Assembly: GCF_902706285.1 (NCBI RefSeq) | Contig: NZ_CACSKD010000018.1 | Span: 44,766 to 108,765, forward strand | Source: Rhizobium sp. 18055 | GTDB lineage: Bacteria > Pseudomonadota > Alphaproteobacteria > Rhizobiales > Rhizobiaceae | Length of the DNA: 64,000 nucleotides | Reading direction: 5' to 3' | Shown: positions 42,101 to 53,300 of the stretch, one piece after another | Layout: each line of letters begins with the position of its first letter | How positions within the stretch are numbered: position 1 is the stretch's first letter | Made by a program: the position numbers and the translations under genes | The notes under the pieces: model-generated | Database searches by the model: none | Told to the model about the DNA's origin: nothing | Seen by the model: only the letters and a program-made list of their open reading frames with translations

Positions 42101-43276
42101 ATGATCATGGGCAGAAACGGGCCTCGCCGCCTCAGCATCTTCGGTTCCACCGGCTCGATCGGCAAGAACACGCTCGATGTGGTGGAGCATCTCGGTGGTC
42201 TTGAAAACTTCGAAATTTCCGTGCTCACCGGCAACGAGAATGTCGGATTGCTGGCCGAGCAGGCCCGGGCTTGCGGTGCGAAGCTCGCGGTGACGGCGAG
42301 TGACGCGCACTACACGGCACTGAAAAGCGCGCTTTCCGGAAGCGGTATTGCCGTTGCGTCAGGCCAATCCGGGTTGATGGAAGCGGCCGATCTCGATGCG
42401 GAATGGGTGATGGCGGCAATCGTCGGCACGGCCGGGCTGGCGCCGACACTGGCCGCTGCGCGCAAGGGTGCCGATATCGCGCTCGCCAACAAGGAGTGCC
42501 TGGTTTCCGCCGGTGACCTGTTCGTCGAAGCCGTGCGCCGAGGCGGCGGCAAGCTTCTGCCCGTCGATAGCGAACACAATGCGATCTTCCAGGTGCTGGA
42601 GGAAAACCAGCGCCATGCCGTCGAGCGGATCATCCTGACCGCTTCTGGCGGGCCGTTCCGCAACGCTTCCATCGAGGAGATGGCGGGCGTGAACGCCGAG
42701 ACGGCGCGGGCGCATCCGAACTGGTCGATGGGGCTGAAAATCTCGATCGACAGCGCCTCGATGTTCAACAAGGCGCTTGAGATGATCGAGGCCAAGCATC
42801 TGTTCGGGCTGACGCCGGAGCAGATCGAGGTGATCGTGCATCCGCAGTCGGTGATCCATTCGATGGTCGGCTATACCGATGGCTCGGTGCTGGCACAGCT
42901 CGGCGCACCGGATATGCGCACGGCGATCGGCTATGCTCTATCACATCCGCGCCGGCCGAACCTGCCGATCGAGCGGCTGGATTTCGCCAAGCTGGCGCGG
43001 CTCGATTTCGAAGCGCCGGATGAAGAGCGCTTCCCGGCGCTACGGCTCGCACGCGTGGCGATGACGCGTGGCGGGGTCCAGGGGGCCGTGTTGAATGCTG
43101 CCAAGGAAGTGGCGCTGGAGGCTTTCATCGCCGGCCGGCTGTCCTTCCTTGCGATGGCAGAGGTGACGGAAACCGTGATGGATCAACTGATCCATCTGCC
43201 GGATGCTACAACGATGGACGATGTCTACGCCGTAGACAGGGAAGCCCGGCAGCGGGCTGCCGGGCTTATCAACTAA
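42101..43276 (+). CDS. dxr: 1-deoxy-D-xylulose 5-phosphate reductoisomerase
   Basis: 391 aa, first committed step of the MEP isoprenoid pathway (DXP to MEP, NADPH and divalent metal). The NADPH motif is SIFGSTGSIGKNTLDVVEH at the N-terminus. Also present are ALANKECLVSAG, VDSEHNAIFQ (metal-binding), the LTASGGPFRN loop and HPNWSMGLKISIDSA. The ribosome site is weak; ATG 42107 is an alternative. Convergent with hemA. Confidence 0.97.
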   Translation: MIMGRNGPRRLSIFGSTGSIGKNTLDVVEHLGGLENFEISVLTGNENVGLLAEQARACGAKLAVTASDAHYTALKSALSGSGIAVASGQSGLMEAADLDAEWVMAAIVGTAGLAPTLAAARKGADIALANKECLVSAGDLFVEAVRRGGGKLLPVDSEHNAIFQVLEENQRHAVERIILTASGGPFRNASIEEMAGVNAETARAHPNWSMGLKISIDSASMFNKALEMIEAKHLFGLTPEQIEVIVHPQSVIHSMVGYTDGSVLAQLGAPDMRTAIGYALSHPRRPNLPIERLDFAKLARLDFEAPDEERFPALRLARVAMTRGGVQGAVLNAAKEVALEAFIAGRLSFLAMAEVTETVMDQLIHLPDATTMDDVYAVDREARQRAAGLIN

Positions 43277-43313
43277 GCAGATATGTTATGGCCGCCGATC
43301 AGGCGACGTCCGA

Positions 43314-44528
43314 TCAGGCGACGTGCCGGGCCAGTGCGCAGCGCGCCCACAGCGAATGCAGGGCTTCTACCAGATGCTCGATATCGGCATCGGTGTGCAG
43401 CGGCGTCGGGGTGATGCGCAGGCGCTCGGTCTTGACGGGCACCGTCGGGTAGTTGATCGGCTGGACGTAGACACCACAATTGTCGAGCAACAGATCCGAG
43501 ATCCATTTGCACTTGGCGGCATCGCCCACCATGACGGGCACGATATGGCTCGGGTTCGGCATGTGCGGAATGCCGGCCTTGTCGAGCAGCGCGCGCAGCA
43601 AGCGGACGCGATCCTGGTGGCGGGCGCGCTCGAAGGGGCTGGCCTTCAGATGCTGGATCGAGGCGACCGCACCGGCAGCAAGGGCCGGCGGAATTGCCGT
43701 GGTGAAGATGAAGCCGGAGGCAAACGAGCGGATGAAATCGCAGAGTGCAGTTGAGGCTGCGATATAGCCGCCCATGACACCGAAGGCCTTGCCGAGCGTG
43801 CCTTCGATGACAGTCAGACGATGCATCAGGCCTTCTCGCTCGGCAATGCCGCCGCCGCGGGGGCCGTACATGCCGACAGCATGGACTTCGTCGAGATAGG
43901 TCATGGCGCCGTACTTGTCGGCGAGATCACAGATTTCCTTGATCGGGGCGATATCGCCATCCATCGAATAGACGGATTCGAACGCGATCATCTTCGGTGC
44001 CTTCGGATCGGCCGCAGCCAGCTTGGCTTCCAGATCCTGCAGGTCGTTGTGCTTCCAGATGACGCGATCGCACTTGGCGTAGCGGATGCCCTCGATCATC
44101 GAGGCGTGGTTCAGCGCATCCGAGAAGATGATCATGCCGGGGATCTTGTTGCCGAGCGTGCCAAGGGCTGCCCAGTTGGAGACATAGCCCGAGGTGAAGA
44201 CCAGCGACGATTCCTTGCCGTGCAGATCGGCAAGCTCGCGCTCCAGGAGAACGTGGTAGTGGGTGGTGCCAGAAATATTCCGGGTGCCTCCCGCACCCGC
44301 GCCACAGTGATCGATGGCGTCTTTCATCGCCTCGACCACCTTGGGGTTCTGGCCCATGCCGAGATAGTCGTTGGAACACCAGACGGTCACATCCTTCGGA
44401 CCATCGGGGGTGTGGCGCGTGGCGCGCGGAAAGTTGCCGCGGTGGCGTTCAAGATCGGCAAACACCCGATAGCGGCCTTCTGTATGAAGGCCTTCCAGCT
44501 CGCCCTTGAAGAATGCTTCGAAATCCAT
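43314..44528 (-). CDS. hemA: 5-aminolevulinate synthase
   Basis: 404 aa PLP enzyme of the C4 (Shemin) heme pathway, condensing glycine and succinyl-CoA. The N-terminus is MDFEAFFKGELEGLHTEGRY, with CSNDYLGMGQ, the glycine-binding GAGGTRNISG, FESVYSMDGD, and the PLP lysine in EGTLGKAFGVMGGY. ATG 44528 lies 6-7 nt after GGAG. The C4-type enzyme is diagnostic of Alphaproteobacteria. A perfect palindrome sits about 100 bp upstream (44628-44650). Confidence 0.97.
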   Translation of the reverse strand: MDFEAFFKGELEGLHTEGRYRVFADLERHRGNFPRATRHTPDGPKDVTVWCSNDYLGMGQNPKVVEAMKDAIDHCGAGAGGTRNISGTTHYHVLLERELADLHGKESSLVFTSGYVSNWAALGTLGNKIPGMIIFSDALNHASMIEGIRYAKCDRVIWKHNDLQDLEAKLAAADPKAPKMIAFESVYSMDGDIAPIKEICDLADKYGAMTYLDEVHAVGMYGPRGGGIAEREGLMHRLTVIEGTLGKAFGVMGGYIAASTALCDFIRSFASGFIFTTAIPPALAAGAVASIQHLKASPFERARHQDRVRLLRALLDKAGIPHMPNPSHIVPVMVGDAAKCKWISDLLLDNCGVYVQPINYPTVPVKTERLRITPTPLHTDADIEHLVEALHSLWARCALARHVA

Positions 44529-44879
44529 CTCATGCTCCAGTATCGTGCAGGCGTTTTCCGCCCATGGACGACTGCACGTCAACCCTTTGTGCCTGATTTA
44601 GCATCATGTGCGTCAAAAGGCCCTTAGTTTCGAATTACTTTAATTCGAAATTGGCGCTTTTGGCCAGATCAAAGAGGCATTGAAGCGGGGCTGCCGACCG
44701 CAGCGGGCGACATTTCTGCCGGATGGCCTCTCAACCGTGTCCGAAGCTCCGATATCGATCAAAAAGCAATCGAGTGGGTGGTCTGCCCCTTTTTGCGCCA
44801 TAGTTTGCAGGCTAGCCTAGCAAAAAAAGAATCAGGGACGGCCACCGCCCGCATGGGCGACCAACCTCAGGAGTTATTG
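44529..44879. other. Divergent intergenic region between hemA and a lipoprotein gene
   Basis: 351 bases with no gene. It contains the 23-bp palindrome at 44628-44650. On the hemA strand, TTGACG hexamers occur between the palindrome and the gene, but without a good -10 at 17 nt. Confidence 0.45.
44628..44650. promoter_or_regulatory. Perfect palindrome upstream of hemA, candidate operator
   Basis: TTTCGAATTA (44628-44637), 3-nt centre CTT, TAATTCGAAA (44641-44650): 10-bp arms with no mismatch, 100 bp upstream of the hemA ATG. It does not fit the FNR/FixK box, the Irr ICE motif or the RirA iron-responsive box as I know them. Confidence 0.55.
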
Positions 44880-45137
44880 ATGAAAAAGATTATTGCGCTT
44901 GCCTTTATCGGTCTTTCGATTGCCAGCTGCACGCCCACCCAGCAGGGTGCGGGCACCGGGGCGGCGTCCGGCGCCATTATCGGCGGGGCCGTGACCGGCA
45001 ATGTTCGCGGTGCTGCCGTCGGTGCCGCTGTCGGCGGTGTGTCCGGCGCGCTGATCGGCCGGGTCTCCGAGCAGCCCGGTCAGTGCTACTATCGTGACCG
45101 CTACGGTCGCCGCTACATCGACGATTGCCGCGGCTGA
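44880..45137 (+). CDS. Small glycine-zipper lipoprotein
   Basis: 85 aa. Lipobox IASC (Cys17) after a hydrophobic signal. The mature part is a glycine-zipper (GAGTGAASGAIIGGAVTGNV and repeats), followed by a short Tyr/Arg/Cys-rich end. It resembles small rhizobial YMGG/glycine-zipper lipoproteins of the outer membrane. AGGAG is well spaced before ATG 44880. A terminator follows. Confidence 0.88.
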   Translation: MKKIIALAFIGLSIASCTPTQQGAGTGAASGAIIGGAVTGNVRGAAVGAAVGGVSGALIGRVSEQPGQCYYRDRYGRRYIDDCRG

Positions 45138-45158
45138 TCATCCAGTCAGACGCTCTGG

Positions 45159-45185
45159 AATCCCGGGTTCATGGCCCGGGATTTT
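45159..45185 (+). terminator. Terminator after the glycine-zipper lipoprotein gene
   Basis: Stem AATCCCGGG (45159-45167) and CCCGGGATT (45175-45183), 7-nt loop, then TTTTCAGTTTTTT. Confidence 0.85.
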
Positions 45186-45310
45186 CAGTTTTTTCTGCTA
45201 AATCAGCATGGATGCGATTTAAAACGGTACAACAAAAGGATTTTTGCCGCTAAGGTCGGGTCCGGCCGGGGGGCGCAGAGCTTAATTCCAATGTAACCAA
45301 AAAGCGGCGG

Positions 45311-47239
45311 ATGCAGATCAGACTGAAGGCACCGAAACCGAGTATTGCGTATCGGCGAGCAGGCATCGTGACAGCGGTCGCGGTGGCGACTGCATTTTCC
45401 CCTGTCGTGGTCGCGGATGCCTATGCTTTCAAGATTTTCGGGATCAACATCTTCGGCAAGGACGATGCGGACGCCAACCAGGTGCCCGATCCCATCCATT
45501 ACGACGTGACGCTGACGACCGACGCCATCGACCCCGATCTCAAGGAGGCGCTGGAAAACAGCTCGCGTCTGGTGAGTGACAAGGAGCAGCCGGTGTCGGG
45601 CGATCTCGGCGTGGTCGTCAAGGCCCGCGATGATCGCGAGCGGTTGATCGCAGCGCTCTACGAGAAGGCCCGCTACGGCGGCGTGGTGACGATCACCATC
45701 GGTGGCAGGAACATCGACGATCTGCCGCCCAATCCGACTTTCGATCGGTCGCGTCCGGTTCCTGTCACCGTCAGTGTTGCGGCCGGGCCGGTATTTCATG
45801 TGCGCGAAGTACAGTTCGGCGGCGATGCCGCCAACCGCAATCCTGCCGACTACGATCTTCAATCCGGTGCTTCGGCAGGCTCACTGACGATCATCAAGGC
45901 CGGCGACAAGATCGTCGAGCAGTTGAAGAGCGACGGCCGGCCGCTGGCGAAGCTGACGACCCGCAAGGTGGTGGCCGATCACCGGACCGATAGTGTCGAT
46001 GTCGTCCTGGCGGCCGATGGCGGCCCCGTTGCGCCGATCGGCTCCGTCGGGGTCACCGGCTCCAAGGCGGTGCGGGCCGATTTCATTGAGCGCTATTCCA
46101 GGATCAACAAGGGCGACCGCTATTCGCCCGAGGCCCTGCGCAAGGCCGGCGAACGGCTGCGCGCGCTCGGCGTGTTTTCCAGTGTCACCATCCACGAGGC
46201 GGAGGAACTGGCTGGCGACGGCAGCCTGCCGATGACGATCGAGGTGTCGGAAGGCAAGCAGCGCTATTTCGGCGTCGGCGCACAGTATTCGACGATCGAC
46301 GGCCTCGGGGTCAACGGCTACTGGGGCCACCGCAACCTGTTCGGCGCGGCCGAGGGGCTGCGCGTCGAGGGTGCCGTCGGGCGTCTCGGCGATGCGACGG
46401 GTATCGGCGATCTCGACTTTTCAGCCGGCGTCACCTTCACCAAGCCGGGCGCCTTCGTGCCGTCGGCAACACTGATTGCCAGCGTTCTCGCCAAGACCGA
46501 AAATCCGGATGCTTATAATGCCACGCTGGTGACGGCGTCGCTCGGGCTTGCCTATGAGCTCAACGACCAGGATACGATTACCGGCGCCGGCGAGGTGAGC
46601 TGGGAAAAGGACGACGACGCCTTCGGCAACAACACTTATCTGACCTTCGCCGCCCCTTTCCGATTCGATCGCGATGCCCGCGACAACAAGCTCGACCCGA
46701 CCAGCGGTTACCGGGCGATGGCGAAGATCACGCCGAGCTACGAAGCCTATAACGGCACCTTCTTCAGCGCTTTCGAAGGATCGGTCTCCGGTTATTACGG
46801 TCTTGGTGCGGAAGATCGCATCGTGCTGGCCGGCAAGGTATCGGCCGGTTTCCTGCTCGGGGCCGACAATCTCGAAAATATTCCGGCGACGCGCCGCTTC
46901 TTTGCCGGCGGCGGCGGATCGGTGCGCGGTTACGGCTATCAGGAAATCTCGCCCTACAACGCGGCAGGCGAGGCGACGGGCGGCGCGTCCTACATGACCG
47001 CATCGTTCGAGACCCGCTTGAAGATCACCGATACGATCGGCATCGTGCCGTTTCTCGATGTCGGGGTGGTCTCTGCCGATGTTGCGCCCGATTTCTCCGA
47101 TATCAGGGCAGGGGCCGGCATCGGTCTTCGTTACGCGACGCCATTCGGCCCCATCAGGCTTGATTTCGCCGTGCCGCTCAACAAGTTCGAGGGCGGAACG
47201 AGTTACGGCATCTATGCTGGCATCGGTCAGTCGTTCTAA
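45311..47239 (+). CDS. tamA: Autotransporter assembly factor TamA (BamA/Omp85 family)
   Basis: 642 aa. Signal peptide to about residue 37 (ADAYA), then POTRA domains (about 55-300, for example VEVSEGKQRYFGVG at their end) and a C-terminal 16-strand barrel domain ending in the Omp85-type tail IYAGIGQSF. The barrel lid motif GGGGSVRGYGYQE is present. With TamB it forms the envelope-spanning TAM system, implicated in outer-membrane protein assembly and lipid transport. tamB starts 68 nt downstream. Confidence 0.95.
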   Translation: MQIRLKAPKPSIAYRRAGIVTAVAVATAFSPVVVADAYAFKIFGINIFGKDDADANQVPDPIHYDVTLTTDAIDPDLKEALENSSRLVSDKEQPVSGDLGVVVKARDDRERLIAALYEKARYGGVVTITIGGRNIDDLPPNPTFDRSRPVPVTVSVAAGPVFHVREVQFGGDAANRNPADYDLQSGASAGSLTIIKAGDKIVEQLKSDGRPLAKLTTRKVVADHRTDSVDVVLAADGGPVAPIGSVGVTGSKAVRADFIERYSRINKGDRYSPEALRKAGERLRALGVFSSVTIHEAEELAGDGSLPMTIEVSEGKQRYFGVGAQYSTIDGLGVNGYWGHRNLFGAAEGLRVEGAVGRLGDATGIGDLDFSAGVTFTKPGAFVPSATLIASVLAKTENPDAYNATLVTASLGLAYELNDQDTITGAGEVSWEKDDDAFGNNTYLTFAAPFRFDRDARDNKLDPTSGYRAMAKITPSYEAYNGTFFSAFEGSVSGYYGLGAEDRIVLAGKVSAGFLLGADNLENIPATRRFFAGGGGSVRGYGYQEISPYNAAGEATGGASYMTASFETRLKITDTIGIVPFLDVGVVSADVAPDFSDIRAGAGIGLRYATPFGPIRLDFAVPLNKFEGGTSYGIYAGIGQSF

Positions 47240-47307
47240 CCAGGTTCAGGCTCGCAGCTTTTTGTTGCTGAGGGCCCTTGCAGAAAAACGGGATAGTATC
47301 CGGGTCC

Positions 47308-50300
47308 ATGCTTATGCTGACGAACATCTCCAAGTGGATTGCACGACTGCTCGGTTACGGCGCCGGCATTGTGGTGATCCTGCTTGCCGTAGCGATCGGC
47401 ATTTTCGGCTTCACCTCGTTCGGCGCCCGGGTGGTGGTCGACAAGGTCGCGTCGATCATCTCCAATCGGGACATGACCATCCGGGTGCTGGAGCCGCAGG
47501 GGCTGTTGACCGGCGGCCTCAGCGCGAGCCGCATCGTGCTCTCGGATACCCGCGGCACCTTTGCCGATATCGATGGCCTGTCGATCAACTGGAACCCTCT
47601 GGCGCTGCTGACGGGACGCTTTCATGCAACCAGCGTCGAGGCCACGGCCATCCGCGTGCTGCGCAGGCCGGTTCGCACATTGCCGTCGCGCCCTGAGGCG
47701 GAGACGGCTGACAGCGGTGGTTTCTCGCTGCCAGTCAAGATCGATGTCGATGCCATCTCGCTGCCGCAGATCAGCCTGTCGCAATCGCTGATCGGTCGTG
47801 CCTTCACGCTGTCGGCCGATGGCAGCGTGCGCGCCGATAATACCGGTGGCGATGCCAATCTGACGGTGCGCCGGCATGACGTTCCCGATGCCAGGCTGAC
47901 CGCCGACGTTGCCTTCATGCCTGACAACAGCCAGTTGCGGGTCAAGGCGAAGCTCAACGAGCCGAAGGGCGGACTGCTGGCCGGGGTGCTGGCCCTGCCG
48001 AACAGCCCGGCGATGGAGATCAGCCTCGACGGCGACGGACCGATCTCGGACTGGAAGGCCAAGCTGCAGGCCTCGCTCGATGGCCAGCAGCGCGCTGCGA
48101 TCGAAGCGCGCCATACGCTGACGCCGGATCGCCTTCTGCACCATGTCGATCTCAAGGGTGGCGGCGATCTGAGCTCGCTGATGCCGGCGGCATTCCGGCC
48201 GTTGTTTGCCGGGCAGACGAACATCGATCTTGCCGCCAATTTCGACAATGCCGGCAAGATCGATATCCAGACCGGCAATGTGGCGACCGGCGCGGTGGTG
48301 ATCGCGGCCTCCGGCACGCTTGATCCGAAGGGCAAGAACAGCCTCAACGCCAATCTGCTCGGCACATCCGGCCCGGTGGATTTCCGCTGGCCGCTGGCGG
48401 ATGGCGATGCGCGCTTCCTGATATCAGGCGTCAATCTTGCCTTGACGGGGGACGCCAAGGCGTCGCGACTGAACGCCAGCGCCTCGCTCGACACCGCGAT
48501 CCTGCCACAGGCGACGATCGGCAATGTGAAGCTGACGGCCAAGAGCGACAATTTCAATCTCAGCGGCCGTGCCGGTGCGGTGCAGATCCGGCTTGTGGCC
48601 GGCGACATGACCTTTGCCAACCCTGATGTCAACAGGGCGATCCAGGGGCCGGTTACGATCGCGCTGCCGCTGCAGATCTCGCCTTCGGCCATCGGCTTCA
48701 ACGGCACGACGATCGAGAGCGCGTCGGCCAATGCCAGCCTGAACGGCGCCTACCAGCTGACCGACAATTCGCTGACCGGCAATGCCAATCTGACCATCGA
48801 GCCTGCGGCGATGCCGCCGGCCGTGGCGGCGCGGTTCACGACGCCGGTGACGATCGAGACGCAGGTCGCAGGCACCATCCCTTCGAAGATCAACCTGTCG
48901 AACCTCAGCATCAAATCCGGCCTCACGGAAGCGACCGGCAATGTGGTGCTGGATGGCACGACGCTGAGTGCGACTGTGACGGGCCGTGTGCCTGACGTTC
49001 AAAAGCTGCTCGCTACGGCAAAGGGCGAATTGAACTACGTGCTGAAGGCAAACGGCGATCTCGCAGCGCTGGCGATCTCCGCAAACCTGAAGGCACCGGC
49101 GATCGATATGGCAGGGCGCAGTCTCAGCGATCTCGACGTCTCGCTGAGCGGAACGGCCGATCCGAAGGCGCCCAAGGCGCAGTTGGCGGCGACCGGCAAG
49201 ATCGACGGCCAGTCAATCGATATCGCCAGCGACATCCTTCAGCAGGACGGCCGGACGCTGCTGCCGTCGATCAAGGCCAATGTCGGGAAAAACAACCTGG
49301 CGGGACATGTCGAGCTATCGCAGACCTTTGCGCCGACCGGAGCGCTGACATTCGACTTCCCGGATATCGGACTGCTCGCAGCACTCGGTGGCCAGAAGGC
49401 GGAGGGCGATCTCAAGGGATCGCTCGATATCTCCGACGATGCGGGCAAGATCGGCCTGAAGATCGCGGCGACCGGCAGCGGCCTAAAGCAGGGCAACTTC
49501 GCGATTGTCAGCCCCAATGTCGATGTCACGGTCACCGATCTGAAGGCGTTTGCGGCGAACGGTTCGATCAAGGCCGACGAGGTGGCATCGGGCAGCAACA
49601 AGGTGGATAGCCTGGCGGTGAATTTCACGCAGCTGCAGAACCGCACGAATTTCAATCTCGACGGCTACTATGACAACCACCCGCTCGTTGCGGCCGGTGG
49701 GGTCGAGGCCAATGCGGGAACGACCCGGGTTCTGCTCGAGCGCTTTTCGGCAAAGCCCTACGATATTCCTGTCGATCTTTCTGCGCCGTCCGAACTGTCG
49801 ATCACCGGCGGTACCGTGACCCTGAACGGGCTGGAGCTGAAAACCGGCGAGGGGTCCGTCAGCGTCACCGGTTCGGCCGGCGAAACTCTGGATATCAATG
49901 CCATCATCAAGGAATTGCCGGCGAGCCTGGCAAACAGTTTCGTGGCCGATCTGGACGCCGCAGGTGCGATTTCCGGCAAGGCTGCGGTCACCGGCACGCC
50001 CGCTGCGCCAATCGCCGATTTCACGCTCGACTGGAAGAATGCTGCGACCAGCCAGACCAGGGCTGCCGGCCTCTCGGCGCTTTCGATCGGCGCCAACGGC
50101 AAGTTTGCCGACAACAAGCTCGATTTCCAGACGGATCTGAGCGGCAAGGGCGGCGTCTCGCTGAAAGCCGCCGGCAATTTCGTCACTGCTGGCCAGAACG
50201 CGCAGTCGCTGCAGGTCGATGCCGATATCGTCAACATTCCGGCGGGTCTGGCGAATGCGTTCGTTCCCGGGCTCGATGCCGAGGGAGCGATCACCGGCAG

Positions 50301-53300
50301 CGCCACAGCGTCGGGCAAGCTGCCGGCGCCGGCGCTCGATTTCAAGCTGAACTGGAAGAATGCCGCGACCGCCCAGACGAAGGCTGCGAAAATTTCGGGG
50401 CTCGGCGTAACCACGAGCGGCAAGCTCGAAAACAACGTGCTCAATTTCAACGCCAATGCCGGCGGCAGCGGTGGCCTCTCGATCAAGGCCGAGGGCAGCC
50501 TGGTGGTTGCGGGCGCCGATGCGCAGACGCTGAAGGTGGACGGTACGCTTGCCAACATTCCGGCGGCACTTGCCAACAGCTTTGTGCCTGACCTTGCAGC
50601 GCAGGGGATGATCTCGGGACGCTTCGGCGCCGCCGGCAAGCTGCCACGACCGGCAGCGCAATTCCAGCTCGACTGGAAGAATGCGGTCACCAGCCAGACG
50701 AAAGCGGCCGGGCTCGCAGGCGTCGCGGTCTCTGCGAGCGGGACGTTTGCCGATAACAGATTGACTTTCGACAGCAATGTCTCGGCCACCGGCGGCATGG
50801 CGGTCAAGGCTGCCGGCAATGTGACGCTTGAGGGCTCTGCCATCAGTGATCTCAAGGTCGATGCGACACTGGCCGAGCTTCCGGCCGGACTTGCCAACGG
50901 CTTCGTGGCCGGGCTCGGCGCCACTGGCACGATCTCCGGCACGGCGTCCGCCTCCGGAACGCTGCAGCAACCGAAGGCGAATTTCGATCTGGCCTGGAAG
51001 GATGTGGCGACCAGCCAGACGAAGGCGGCGAAGCTGCCCGCCATGGCGCTGGCCGTGAAGGGCACGCTTGCCGACAAGGCGCTCGATTTCACCACCAGGC
51101 TCGGCAGCGATGCCGGTGCAGCGCTCGATGCTGCGGGCAAGATCGGCATCGAGGGCACCAGGCCGACAACGATCGAGGCCAATGCGACGCTGAACAATCT
51201 GCCGGCGGCGCTGGTCAGCAGCTTCGTGCCCAATCTCGATGCCGGCGGGATGATCTCGGGAACGGCCAAGGTGTCCGGTGCGCTGCCGCTGCCGGCTGTC
51301 GATTTCAAGCTGAACTGGGCGAATGCGACGACGCGGCAGACGAAGAGCGCCAATCTCTCGGCACTCAGCCTCGATGCGACGGGCACGTTCGCCGACAACA
51401 AAATAGATTTCGATGCCAATCTTGCCAGCAACAGCAAGACGCTGCTGAAAGCCAAGGGAACGGCGTCGCTTGAGGGCGCCAATGTCCGTGGCCTGTTCGT
51501 CAATGCCGACATTACCGATCTGCCGGCGAACCTGGCGAACGGCTTTGTGCCGGGTCTCGGTGCCGAGGGCACGATTTCCGGCACGGCCAAGACGACAGGC
51601 ACGCCTGCCAACCCGATCATCGACTTCAATCTCGACTGGAAGAATGCGGCGACGACGCAGACGCGGGCGTCGGGTGTCGGCGCGTTGACGGCCAATGCCA
51701 GCGGCAAGCTTGCCGACAACAAGCTCGATTTCACCGCCAGCCTCGGTGGCGGCGCGGCCTTGAAGGCGACCGGCAATTTCGTGATCGCCGGTGCCAATGC
51801 GCAAACGCTTGCGGTGAAGGCCGACATATCGAACCTGCCGGCCGGCCTTGCCAATGCCTTCGTTCCGGGCCTTGCTGCGGAAGGCAATATCACCGGCACG
51901 GTATCGGCCTCCGGCAAGCTGCCGCTGCCCGATGTCGATTTCAGGCTCGACTGGCGCAATGCCGCGATCAGCCAGACCAGAGGTGCCGGTGTCTCGGGGC
52001 TTTCGATCGGCGCCAATGGCAGGCTGGCCGGTGGCAGGCTGACGGTCGATACGACTGTTGCCGGCGATGCCGGGTTGTCGTTGAGAGGTGGCGGCAATGT
52101 CACCATTACCGGCAACCGCGCCCTCGACATGCGCTTTACCGGCAACTTGCCATTTGCCGTTCTCGGTCCTCAGCTTGCCGCACAGGGGCTTGTTGCCACC
52201 GGCAATGCGACGTTCAATCTGCAGGTTTCGGGCACCGCGGCAGCACCTGTGATCAACGGCACGGTTGCGACCAACGGCGCCACGATCGTCGATGTCCGGC
52301 GCAACCTTGCGATCAACAACCTGACGGCGGATATCCGTTTCGACGGGCAGCGGGCAGTGATCTCGCGCCTGACCGGCCAGCTTGCCAGCGGCGGCAGCAT
52401 CTCCGTCACCGGTGATGTCGGTATCCAGCCGGCGTCCAACTTCCCCGCCAATATCGACGTGAAACTCGACAGGGCCGTCTATGTCGATGGTACGCTCGTG
52501 GTTGCCACCGTCGACGGAGCGATCGGGTTGCGCGGGCCGCTGCTGGCCAATCCGACGCTGAACGGCAAGTTGCGGCTCGAAAAGGCCTCGATCACCGTGC
52601 CGGAAAAACTGCCGACGTCGCTGCGGGAGATCGACATCAGGCATGTGAATGCGCCGAAGGCAGTGCTGGCGCAGCTCCGCGACATGACGCCCGAGGGCGC
52701 ACGTGGAAAGTCGAACACCATCAATCTCGATATCCAGCTCGACGCCCCCTCGCAGATTTTCGTGCGCGGCCGCGGCATCGATGCGGAGCTCGGCGGCAGC
52801 GTGACGATCCGCGGCACGGCCGCGGTGCCTTTGGTGTCGGGTGGCTTCACCATGCGGCGCGGGCGTCTCACCATTCTCAACCGGCGACTGGATTTCTCCG
52901 ACAAGAGCCGCATCACCTTTGCCGGCGACCTGACACCGGCGCTGCAGATGGCGGCGACCTCGACCTCCGGCACGACGACACTGACCGTCGATGTGGCAGG
53001 GCTGGCCACCGATCCGGCGATCAGCTTCTCATCGTCGCCGGCGCTGCCGCAGGACGAAGTGCTGGCGCAGCTGATCTTCGGACAGTCGATGTCGAAGCTG
53101 TCTGCCATCCAGATCGCCCAGCTTGCCGATGCCGTCGGGCAGCTGGCCGGCGGGCGCTCGACCTCGCTGTTCCAGGGTTTGCGCAACCAGCTCGGCGTCG
53201 ACGATTTCGACATCAGCACCGATGCCAACGGCCAGACCAATGTCGGCGTCGGCCGCTATCTCAACGAGCGCACCTATCTCGAACTGCAGCAGAACACCAA

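Noticed and set aside
44628..44650. FNR, Irr or RirA operator at hemA
   Set aside because: The palindrome arms (TTTCGAATTA) do not match these consensus boxes, so only an unidentified operator is proposed.
49483..52644. A 1053-codon open frame antisense to tamB
   Set aside because: It mirrors the repeated, GC-rich tamB codons; it has no ribosome site, its residues are Arg/Asp/Gly-rich without any fold signature, and tamB is clearly the coding strand.
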